NCBI RefSeq assembly: GCF_910592395.1
Contig: NC_088314.1
Span: forward strand, 18,141,998-18,201,997
From: Lineus longissimus
Taxonomy: Eukaryota > Nemertea > Pilidiophora > Heteronemertea > Lineidae
Direction: 5' to 3'
Length of the DNA stretch: 60,000 bases
Shown piece by piece: positions 43,660 through 55,900 of the stretch. The stretch's first letter is position 1; each line of letters opens with the position of its first letter. The translations under genes were made by a program, and so were the position numbers. Under the pieces are notes generated by a model, which was given only the letters and a program-made list of their open reading frames with translations, was not told the origin of the DNA and made no database searches.

Positions 43660-43932
43660 ATGGCTGACTCAGATTTTTTGAGGACACCAGTGCTCGTGTT
43701 TTTGGTCCTCCTTGCCGTAGGATACTTCCGTCCCAATGCTGCTGATACCCTTATCAATGGCGGCCGCCTCTCGGGCAAACAGAAAACTGTGTATACGGCT
43801 TCAAACAGCCCGTATGTTGTAATGGCAGACTTGAAAGTGGAGAAGGATGCCACACTCGAGATCGAACCCGGGGTCACGATGAAGTTTCACCCACGGGTGG
43901 GGCTGGATGTGGAAGGGACACTTATTGCCAGG
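43660..43932 (+). CDS. bark: bark exon 1: start, signal peptide, first PGV cap
   Basis: ATG in context tcaaaATGGCT. The hydrophobic stretch TPVLVFLVLLAVGYF fits a signal peptide after nine residues. LEIEPGVTMKFHPRVGLDVE opens the beta-helix cap module completed in exon 2. Donor agg|gtaatt, phase 0. The 5' UTR border is unknown. Confidence 0.85.
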
Positions 43933-46900
43933 GTAATTTCCATTGCTACTGTCTTGTTGTCACATTTTTCTGCCAATGTTCTAAATGATGTTTATTTCAG
44001 ATTGGTTGATGCCGTGGATGATGGGCCTACTACTACTATACTAGGCCTAGCGGCTGTGCATGCTGTGTGTGCCTGGTGTCGGGTGATGATGACGGTGATT
44101 TGGGTTCATGATGTTAACGCGATATAACGCACAATCTTCTCACGAGGTGGCGATACAATATCGCGCAATGTTAGTGTGATGCGTTAAACCTGGATCAAAG
44201 AGTCGCTGTGCGTTATGGCAATGCCCGCAATGTCCGATGAAAATCCATTTTGGTTTAGACCTATTGACGTGTTCTGAATGTGTGCATTTGTTTAGTTTGG
44301 GCTCTGGTTTGTCTTGGCAAACCATCCTTGAAGGTCACAGACACCAGTCAGTAATTCTTGAAAAAGGAAATTCTTGTTAAATATATTGATCATTGTTGGA
44401 ATAAATACAACATAATCCGCTCCCAAAAAATAGGTTCTCAAGTTTTAATGCTCTACATGTAAAAAATGTACATGTGTCATTTTATAGCTTGTTGCTGTTT
44501 CTTGGTGGCTGAAATGCATCTCATCAGTCCACAGTGTTCTCCATGTACATGTATAGTGAAACTTCTTACTTCCAGGCCTTTCAATTACGTGGAGACCTCT
44601 ACACCCTGTATTTTTTTAGCCTATTTTGGGGACATTTTTTTTTGCTTTTGAGCTTAATTTGGGGACATTTCATCGCGCCAATTTGCCTGAACAGCGACGT
44701 CATAAATCAAAGTTAGTGACTGATATCACCACATACACCTGAAAAATCATAATTTTAGGGTAAAACTATAAAATTAGGCCATTTGGATGAGATTTGGTTA
44801 TGTTAGGGGTCAAAAAACACTTCAGGGGGGTCATATTATTAAAAAAAAAAAAGAAAAAAAAAGACCTAATTTGGGGACATCCTGTACGGCCTACACCGTT
44901 ATACGGTGTAGGAATTTTGTAATTGAGAGGCCTGACCTCTGTCCATTCAACCTTGCATGATGCGTTCTTGCATGATGCGTCCTTACATACTAAGTTAACC
45001 TTGCGTTATCATGACTGACATGAGGAAGAGTTCCCACACTGGACAATGAAATGAAACCCCCAGACTTTTGTCATAAATAAGCTCAAGTTCTATTTATACA
45101 TGTGTAGGAGGTCTATGGTATTGGTTGACCTACTTTAGGCATTGAGTTATTTTATTCAGATAAAGGTGTAAAATTTGTATGGAATGGCATGAGTCATTCA
45201 TCATTGATCTATGAGCGGAATATGTGACCCAGTTGAGACAACCTGCAGATTATAATGTTTGTGCAAAGCAGTATGGTTATGAGAAAATTATATATTTTGT
45301 ATAAATTGTATTCTGCTGAGAAATTACTATTTACCTGTGGACATCATTACAGTAACATGTCCATTATTGCTGTGGTGAGCAATCGTTTTTTGCAACAAGG
45401 GTGTAAAAAGTGACCTGCGCAGGAAATGTTCCATGTTGAAAGTCATTTTTCAGAACAGCTATTGTTTGCTTGATAATCATCACAGTTGAATGAATTTTTC
45501 AAGTCAGAAGAAAATGGGGGGGGGGGGTTTAAGCCCCCCCCCTGAATGGTGTCCTTGAAACCCCAAAATATGTCCTTTTCTGCCCTTGTGGAGATTAAAG
45601 TATCTATCAGAGATGAACTTCAAATTTTTGCCTCTGAAATTCTGAATAACCTCAACTGTCTGTGATCCTCCGACTGGAGGATCTTGCCTGTCGTTTACTA
45701 TAGATTGTGTATTTTGTTGATTTCAGGGAACGGCCGACAAAAGAATCACCTTGACCAAATACCAGATCGCTGGCAGCGATTATGAACTATCATCAGAGCT
45801 CCGCCTGGTGGACAGTTGGAACATCACGCACGGGAGACTGCAGATGTATCACAAAGGAAAATGGCGGGGAATTTGCATGAATTACAGAAAGTAAGTATGC
45901 ACGCGATTTGTGCCAGGCAGTGTTTTTGGAAAGCACCGATTTCTATGGCAGTTCAAGTTTTCGGTGTCATTCTCAATTTTCCCAATGTAGCAAGACTCCT
46001 TTGAGGACTTGGAATGCGGTTTGCAGAAGTGGGAACAACATTTCCAGGACTTTGCATCAAGTTACGCACGCGCATGACTTGACTAAGTTTCACTTGGTTA
46101 ATGACAAAGGGAAATGTTGTGCGTAACCAGATGCAAAAACTGTGCTGTTGATTCAAAGTGCCCAAAAGAATTTGCTGCAGACGGTCTATGACTTGTGTCA
46201 TCAGGGACTGAGCTGCATGCAGGGTATCCACCAGAATTCATTTTGAAATAAAAAATATTCACCAGAATTTCAGAAAATTTCCCACCTGATTACGATTTAG
46301 TATATTCCTGAACATGATAAAAATGAGTAAAACCGTTTGAATTGAAGTATTTCCCAACTGTAACAACTTTCAGATTGGAAGTATTGGCTGCAAGTGATCA
46401 AAATGCCAAAATATTTGGCATGAAAAGTGATGTGAAACTGAGGTACCATTACATCAAACTTCGCATTCAAACTTGCAGTCTTCACTTTGCTTGCATATAA
46501 TGTTATTTACGTTAGAAAGGTCACTGCGATTACCACTGCAAATGACCAATAATCATCGCCTGCGATTTAAACTGCAGGTGGCAACAAATATCGCACATTT
46601 GCAGGGCGCTTTAGGGGAGAAAATCTAATTTTTGTCAGGGTGTGGATTTATTAGGTCTGTTCATATTCTTACCTCCCTTTCCTTTCTAGCTTATCGGCCG
46701 GTATGACGAGGTGAGGGTTGTGTTGTTTTTTGCTGTCTGAATATTCTGTCAATCAGTATTGATCTAGTTTGCCTCCTGTAATTCATATCCTTTTTCCACA
46801 ATTACATTGTACTGTAAAGTTTCCTGGGGCGTTTTAACTTTTTTCTTTGTGAATAGCCAAGATTCATAAAAGTAAAAAATGCCAAAAATCATTTCTTATC

Positions 46901-49900
46901 TTATTGGGAAAACTGAGAGGAATTTGGTATACCAAAATAAAAATCATGAAGTTTTGTAACGAATGTAATGTTTAGAAATCTTTTGTATCGCAAAAGAATG
47001 GGGCACAGAAATTTTGAAGTTTACAAAACCACACAATGAAAGGAATTGATTAGAGATGAATTATTGTGTTGATTGGCAGCACAATATCAGAGTGCCCTTC
47101 TGACATGACGGGTTTTGCAAAAAAGGTTCTGACATGTACAGTACCTGACCGTGGATCAGATGTGACCGTGGATCAGATGTGACCGTGGATCAGACCTGGA
47201 TATGTAGACAGATGGTAGGTGCAGGCCTTGACCTCTGCACCTCCAGTTTTAATGGCGATAACAAATTCTACTTCTAGTAATAATATCTGGGTGCGAAGAC
47301 ATTTTGAATGCAAACTAGGTTGATGCTGAATATCCTGTGCAGTTCATTATCTATATATTCATCATTCCGTGTCTTTTCTGATCTTTTCTATCGGTTTTAA
47401 CTGATAAGTTCAATTTGTTATTCTAATGTTTGTTGCACTTGCAGATTTTCTTCCCAGACTGTTTTGAACTTGTCAGGCCAAATGGTCCCACAAACATTCC
47501 AATTAAATTCTTCAAAAATTGTTTATAAGTCCTCCCTTAGTCATTTAAACCGTCCGACAATGCACACGGAGAACTAAAAACGTCACTTAAAATGTATTTT
47601 ATGGCTTACATCTGCGCAAAAATCATGCTTAGAAAAGATGTTGGGTCTGACATGTTCACATCAAATGTCAGGGGAAAACCCTGTATGTCCATCCATTTGA
47701 AAAATACAACAAAATTAACCCACATATGCTGTCAGTCAAAGTGTAATCAAACTTGATTTGAAACCACCATCTTGTTTTACAGTCACAGGGTCCCCTGATG
47801 TGGTAAATGTTTTAAAAACAAATATTGCATTTTGCAGCGGAATCTTGAAGTGAATGAATCCCTGAAATAAAAGCATGATCGAAAATGGCATGTTTCGTGG
47901 CATGTTTCATGGCATATTTCATGTCATGTTTCATGGCATGTTTCATGGCATATTCTTGTGATGTTTCATGGCATGTTTCGTGGCATATTTCATGGCATGT
48001 TTCGTGGCATATTTCATGGCATATTTCGTGGCATGTTTCGTGGCATATTTCATGGCATGTTTCATGGCATATTTCATGGCATATTTCATGGCATGTTCCA
48101 TGGCATGTTTCATGGCATGTTTCATGGCATGTTTCATGGCATGTTTCATGGCATATTCTTGTGATGTGCAGCTGATGTTGCTTCATAGCTATTCTTACCA
48201 AAGCATGAAATCAGTACAGTAGAACCACTCTATTGAGGACACCCTTTTGGCTGACCAATTCTGTCCTTCACAGAGAGGTGTCCTGATTACAGAGGGCAAT
48301 TTGAATATAAAACAATTCATTGCATTTAAAAATTACCCCCCCCTCATAATCAAGTGTTCTCTTTCTCTCAGAACATAGATTTGCATGTTTTGTATTGCGA
48401 TGTTGCATTTGTTTTGATATTCTTTAGTTGTTTATTTCAATTTGGAGGCCCTGTCTTACTTTTAATGTTCCCTCCCCCTCCCCATTTAAAATATTTTTTT
48501 CTATCATAAAATGTCACTGGTTTTCTTAACACCAGCACACATCTGTGGGAACTTCAATAGAGCTAAAAACTATCATCAAAGTATTCTCTGTCTAAATTAC
48601 TATTTCCCACTGTAGTGGGTCAACACCATGATTGCTTCCCATTTAAACCCAGTGAGGGGTAAAAAATCCAACATGCAACTGCTGTCCTCTATTTCGATTT
48701 CTGGTTTGCTTGAATCTGCATGTTACTTAAATAACCTTCTACTAACACTCGACCTCACAACTATTTCCCAGGTTCTTCCAATCACCGACCAAATGTAGCG
48801 GTGGCAATGCCAATGGCATCATTCCTACTTAGCCCAGGCTAGAGGGAAATTCCCTTTAGCTCAGTCCCCCGCTCAGATTACAGAATCCCGTTCGGACCTT
48901 GGTGTTCTCAAATGTAACACTGGAGAACACCTATAGGTCGAACGGGATTCGAACCCACAACCCAGAGGTTGACAGGACAAGCACTCTACCGACTGAGCTA
49001 AAGAGAAGTTCCCTCCAGCGTAAAGTCTAAAAGGCCAACCACGAGACAAGACCACAATTGATTTTTTAAGCCTTTTAGCAGTTAAATTGTCAATGTTTGA
49101 CCGCGACGCATCAAAGAACGCGTCAAGTAGTGAAACTGAAATTCGGATATGATATACGGATTAGTCTTGCGAGTAACTGGTGCGATGGAAATTGGTGATT
49201 GACCACGGAAATTTTTTTATAATCGACAAATTAGACAGACTTTGATATTTCCACTGTTTTCAGCCAACTGGCAGAAAAAACTCAAAACACGCCCCCTATT
49301 ACCCAATTAGCAAAATTCGAAATTAATTTTTTCATCAAATAATTTCTTTATATCTGTAGACTTGCCACAGCAAATATTTTTTCAATACCTCTCCAAATAT
49401 GTACTTGAGAGTAAAAAACATGCACTCGTCTAATTGATAGGCCTCGACCCTCCAACCTATGAATATTCATTAGTGGTCTTGTCTCAATGAAGGTACATTT
49501 CAGGGGTTAACATGTTGAGATTTTTTTCAAACTAATGTACATGACATCCCACAACTCTCCAACAAAGGAAAGTCATATCTGGACATTTTTGGAGAAATGA
49601 GAGACATTTCAAAGAGTGGTACAACTGTGCCAAAGCGACGAAAGAGGACAAAATCGACAAAAAGTCATGATTTTGCAGCCAACAGCACCAAATTCAAAGA
49701 CCTGCCCTGGCCAGAATATGCAAGCTATGGAGCTGAAAATTTAGGATGTGATTTAGGAATATCTTTGCTGCTTAGGGCACAACTTTCAGAATCAAGGCCT
49801 AAGTAGTTTCAAAGAAATTACAAAATGAATGGCAACACAACAAGACTTGTAAAAATGAAACCGAACTTAGACCAGGGTTAGGTTGACTCTTATTTGGGTC

Positions 49901-52900
49901 AAATTAAGTTTTTTTCTCATTATTTTAGCTTGTTTTGACCTTAAATCATCAGCAATACAATATTCTAAATGAATTAGAGTGATTTGAGCACATTCAAATT
50001 TTTCACTATATTGACCCAAAATGTAGTGTAAATAGAGACAAGACCACAATTGATTTTTTAAGCCTTTTAGCAGTTAAATTGTCAATGTTTGACCGCGACG
50101 CATCAAAGAACGCGTCAAGTAGTGAAACTGAAATTCGGATATGATATACGGATTAGTCTTGCGAGTAACTGGTGCGATGGAAATTGGTGATTGACCACGG
50201 AAATTTTTTTATAATCGACAAATTAGACAGACTTTGATATTTCCACTGTTTTCAGCCAACTGGCAGAAAAAACTCAAAACACGCCCCCTATTACCCAATT
50301 AGCAAAATTCGAAATTAATTTTTTCATCAAATAATTTCTTTATATCTGTAGACTTGCCACAGCAAATATTTTGTCAATACCTCTCCAAATATGTACTTGA
50401 GAGTAAAAAACATGCACTCGTCTAATTGATAGGCCTCGACCCTCCAACCTATGAATATTCATTAGTGGTCTTGTCTCCCACTAAATTTTAAGTCAGTGGG
50501 CTGCCATGTTTGTTGTTTGTTTTTTTTCAATCCAAAACAAAGATGGCAGCCCAACCTTGATAAAATGGAATTTTAAATCAAATAAAACGCACATGAATGA
50601 GACAAAACATGGCTCCCTACATTTTTCCTGTTATGTGTCAGCCTCCTTTTGAGAGCCCTGACTTGGTCATGACTGACACAACTCTCTCTCTCTCCCCAGC
50701 TGGAACCCTGAGAGCATCCAACTTGCCTGCCGCAGCATGGGCTACCTGACCGGGAACTTCACGTTTGAGAGGATTGCCGATAACGAGACCTACTACATGC
50801 TGCTTGAGGACCCGAAGTGTGATGGTTCAGAGCAGAGCCTGATGGAATGTCCTGGAACCAAGGATTTACAAATCGGCAAGCATATTTGTGGTGAGTGATG
50901 GAAAAGTTAAAGGACAATTTGTCCACATATGTCCACTCACACTTTTTGACCTTGCGAGATTCGTCCCCTACACTTGCCAAGGACTACGCGTCTCCTTAAA
51001 ATTTTTGCATCCAGCGCAGCTTTAGGTACCGAAGGGTTCGTGGTCGATACAAATTGTCTCCTCAGATTCTGTCAAGGCAAACATTCGAGAGAAAGAAGGC
51101 AATACTGAAAGGCAATCAGGGCATTGCCTTTGTTGCCTTGGCTTAGTCATAAGTATAGGCCTTTGCTACATTTATTGATACACTTATGATATTTTCTAAG
51201 GGTCCCAGTCCTGAGATAACTATCTTATGTACTTCACTTTTCCAGTGAACCAGATCACAGTCGGTCTCGATTGCTACGGTGCTGACCCAATATTGTCCGA
51301 GAACTATTGGCGCGGTCTGACTTTCTTCAATTCATCGATCCGTGCGAAATCACGGACCCAAAATGTTTCGGCATCAGTGCTCGAGTTTGTTGATATAATG
51401 TTTGCTGGGGTGAATTCCACGAGAAACTTCACAGCAGCACTGAGTGCGAGTCCGAATCCGCCGTATTTGGACAACTGCAGGATAATGAGGAATGGATTCG
51501 ATGGTGTCAATTTTACGGAAGTCCGGAGTGAGGTGATCATCCGTAATAGTGAGATAGCTTATAACAGAGGTAAGAATGAAGATATGGACTCTCCGTTGTT
51601 AAACATGTAAAAAAATGCACTATGCACATCTTTCTTCCCAAAACTGGCAAGGTCGGGCCCTAAAACTAGCGCGCTGCAGACAAGCGTGTTTTGTTGCTGC
51701 AACCTGTAATCATGATTTTATATGATAATGTGATAAAAGTCTCTTGTTTGCATTGGTCAGTTCAGGCGCCTGGGACAAGACTCGGTGATCGGAGAAATGT
51801 TCAGCTGCTGAAAAATCGCATTAAAGTCTGTTTTAAAATATCAGTTGATGTCATCTTTCAGGTTATGGTGTCAATGTGACGTCATTCCTCGGCGACGTCC
51901 AAGTCGACGGCACAGACATCCACGACAATTACGGCGAGGGAATGCGTGCGAGACTCCTCGACGGACAATACTACTTCTACCAGAAGGAAGACACGTTTTG
52001 CTTGCGGACGATCTTCCAGACGGAGAGTTTCCCACTCCTGATGCCTGGGGTTATGTGGAGGGATCCGGCTTGCAGGCGGGTGCGTATTTCTTGAATGTCG
52101 GCCCTGAAATCGGTCTGGCTCTGCAATTGAGTCGTTAGTGTCTTCACTGACTATTCGAAAGCGACAAGCCGTTACCCTAGATGGAACAAATTTCAACATT
52201 GGAACAAATTTCAACATTCGATACCAAATTCACTTGTTTAATGGTTTTCAAGAACACATTTGGGGTAGGACTTTTGCAGTCAAGGCGAGTAGAATGTGGA
52301 ACTGACCGGGTACCAAACGCGAGACCACTCGATCTCTATGCCAACACGCTCCACAAAGCTTGCTAAGAATACGTTTCTATTTGCAGCCATTCCGCACCGT
52401 AAGAGGGCAATACATCAGCATCAATCTGCTCGAGTCCCAAGTCTTACATCCCAGCGTCTCCGGCAGCCTCACAATCTACGATGGCGAAGATGAGAATTTT
52501 CCCGTCCTTGCCCGCTGGGACCTCAAGAACAACACGTTCTACCAGGGCGTCACCAGTCACACCAATGTGATCTACGTCGTGTTTGACTGGGTGAGCCACC
52601 CGTCGTGTAAGACAGACCTGACCCAAGCATCCTGCATTAAGTTTACTATTTACTTGACCGCTGGAAAGGGTGAGTGGCCATTCAGTCCATCGAAGTCTAC
52701 AATGCTACTGCTCTACAAAGCAATTAACGGACTTGCTCCTGGTTACTTATCCGAGCTCCTCCCATCCTACAGCCCCAGGTGATCCCTCAGGTCCAAGGAC
52801 AAATGTTTCCTGCAGATCCCCAGGGATCGCCTGGAGGCGTACGGTAGTAGGAGCTTCCTTGTCCAAGCGCCAAGGCTTTGGGAGGAGCTTGGTGTTTATA

Positions 52901-55900
52901 TTCAAAACGCTAGGACTGTTGACATTTTAGGTCCTTTTCAGACGATGTTTTTGGATTTTGCAGTACATAAATGTAAATTTCGTTCATTCCCTCGAAATGG
53001 GGACTGCACTCGCAAAATGCTGTGCGGATTCTCCAGGGTATGCCCAGGATGACCAGAATAGACTGCCGACTAACCCTTCCTGCCACTTTCTCCTGAATTT
53101 CATCTCTCAACACAGATTTCATTTCTTCCAGAGATCAGCAAAGACTTCAGCATCACCAACTCGCAATTCACCCAGAATGTCGGCCGAGGACTCTCATTGG
53201 AAAACCCACGTAACATGATTTACGTGAATAACACGAATTTCACGTTCAACATGTATGACGCTGGTTTCCGAGTCTTAGACGGTGCCTCAGATATTGTCAT
53301 TAACGCAAGTCGCTTCCAGTACAACGACTACAGTTCCATCAATATCACGTATTGCGGAGGACATTTGCTCCTCAATGGCAGCACTGTTACACATAACGAC
53401 GGCCGTGGGATGACAACACACTTCCTGAAGGGCAACAAGACAAGGATTGAGAAGAACCACACAGTGGAGGTGGTCAGCTCAAAATTCGAATACAACAAAG
53501 GCTTCTCCGTATTTTTCGGGAATTATTGTGAAGCTGGTTACGTCCGGATGAACCGAAGTGGCTTCGCTTTCAACTCGGAGGACGCGGTGTTTTTCGAGTC
53601 GTGCTATCTACAAAATGCCAAGAGTACCAATTTCACGATGACGTTCAATCGTTTTCAAAACAATGAAAAAATGGCTGTGCGCATGACCCCTGCTTTGAAT
53701 GTTTATGGCAAAATGTCCAATAACAGTTTTGTGAATAATCTGCGCGGCGTCATACTTATTGATAATACCTATCTGTATGTTTTATCGCGGGAATATCGCA
53801 CGTTGCCTGTTAGCTATGACATCATACATAACACTTTCCAAAGCAATACCGGTTGGTTCGTTGCCAATATGAGACTGACGGAAAATAGTGGCGTGCAGGC
53901 GCTGAGATTCAAGTACAACCGTCTCGAAAACAATAAAATCATCCGTCCATTCCCAGGGCTGAATCCACGAAGTCGAGCACCAGCTGTCGTTGTCATATCT
54001 TCAGCAAACATAGAATTTAAACGGAACTATCTTTACAACCCTCTCTCGTTGTACGAAGTTACCTCGCATCTCTTGGAACCGTCCGTCACCATTGACGTGA
54101 CCTTGAACTACTGGAAATACCTGAAACCGGATGGAGAACCGAAATTTGCTGACATCGTTCCGAGGATATTCGACAACCAGCACCGTTACGACTTGGCAAA
54201 ATTCAAATACAATCCGGCTTTAAAAACGCCCGAATTGTACAGTAACTTCATCACGCAAGAACCCGATTACTACACGCCTTTCAAGAATGGGAACAGTATT
54301 GGTGGATTGCTGAACGAAAATACGAACCAGAACTCGAAGAATGCGTTCCTAACTGAAGGTGAATATATCGTGGAACGGGACATAATAGTTCCGACTGAAT
54401 CACGCCTGATCCTTCGGCCCGGTGTTGTGCTTCATTTTGCCAACTCAGTAGGCATGCTAGTGAAGGGCAAACTGACATCTACCGGAACTGCGACTCTACC
54501 GATTATGTACAGAATGTACGAGGAACCAGTTGTTAACAACACGGTAGCCAAGAATGCGACTGTCAGTCCCGGACCTGAGATCAAGGTTCGTCTGACGGGA
54601 GGGCCGAACCAGAACGAAGGCTTGGTCGAGGTGTATGCTGAGGGCCTATGGGGAACAGTGTGTAATAAGGTGAGACCACAATTCTTATTTCCAAATCTTA
54701 CTTGCATTTTTATGTTGGGGGGAAGAGACATCATGACGAGTGATCGCAATAATCAGTTGGCAGCCACATACCAACCACAATTGTCAAGATGTCTAGGTTC
54801 CGTCATAGGTTGCTGCAACGAAATTTCTTGTTTGCTGTTGCGTGGATTGGGATTCGAACCACATATATTTCGATTGTCGGTCCATTGCTCTGCCGTTGAG
54901 TTATTGAGGTGGCTTGTTTTTCTGTGCTGTGTTCCAATTTCTTCATCTTTTGTGTGCATTTCAGGGCTGGACGAGGAAGGATGCGGCTATCGTCTGCCAA
55001 GAGCTAGGCATGAGTTTGCACCCAGATGACTGGCTGCCCGAGACCAAGATCTCAGGAGCTGCCAGCCAGCCGATCTGGAGGAGTCAGGTTGACTGCGACG
55101 ACTGGGCAACAACGCTCCTCACATGTAAGGCAGACGGCAGGTATGATCATTCGTGTGATCACACTCTGGACGTGAACCTACGGTGTAAACCACTGACTTG
55201 GGCAGGTGAGTGAAAACTATAATGTTTTTTGACAACTTTCTCTCACATCACATGTAGACTCTTGCATTACATGTGGACTCCTACATTACATGTAGACTCT
55301 TTCATTACATGTAGACTCTTTCATTACATGTAGACTCTTTCATTACATGTAGACTCTTTCATTACATGTAGACTCTTGCATTACATGCAGACTCTTTCAT
55401 TACATGTAGACTCTTTCATGACATGTAGACTCTTTCATTACATGTAGACTCTTTCATTACATGTAGACTCTTTCATTACATGAAGACTCCTGCATTACAT
55501 GTAGACTCTTTCATTACATGTGGACTCTTTCATTACATGTAGACTCTTTCATTACATGAAGACTCCTGCATTACATGTAGACTCTTTCATTACATGTGGA
55601 CTCTTTCATTACATGTAGACTCTTTCATTACTTGTAGACTTACATTACACGAAGACTCTTACATTACATGTAAACTCTTACGTTACATGTAGATAATGGT
55701 GTTTCAGTTAGAAATCTGAAAAGCAAGGCAAAAAGGGACACAGTCTGAAAAGGCGGTGTGCAATGCCTACTTTCTATGGAAATGAATTGGCCATTGATGA
55801 AAAATACTGGCCAGTTTGAGAAAATTGTGCAATACAGCACCGCTGCTCGCAATGATCAAGAGGTTTTATTGTTTCAAATCAGCGTAGTGTTTTAACTTCC

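Noticed and set aside
47812-48222. Several open frames on both strands (CHETCHETC-type and MACFVAYFM-type)
   Set aside because: All are readings of a 12-bp minisatellite.
48925-49000. tRNA gene on the minus strand
   Set aside because: Boxes A and B are present but the acceptor and anticodon stems do not pair and no mature-length tRNA can be folded; a SINE fragment fits better.
49597-49806. Open frame of 69 codons inside the composite element
   Set aside because: Short, no recognised domain; kept only as part of the composite structure.
49043-50477. Classic LTR retrotransposon
   Set aside because: Repeat ends are ga...tc, not tg...ca; there is no primer-binding site or polypurine tract and no gag/pol coding between the repeats.
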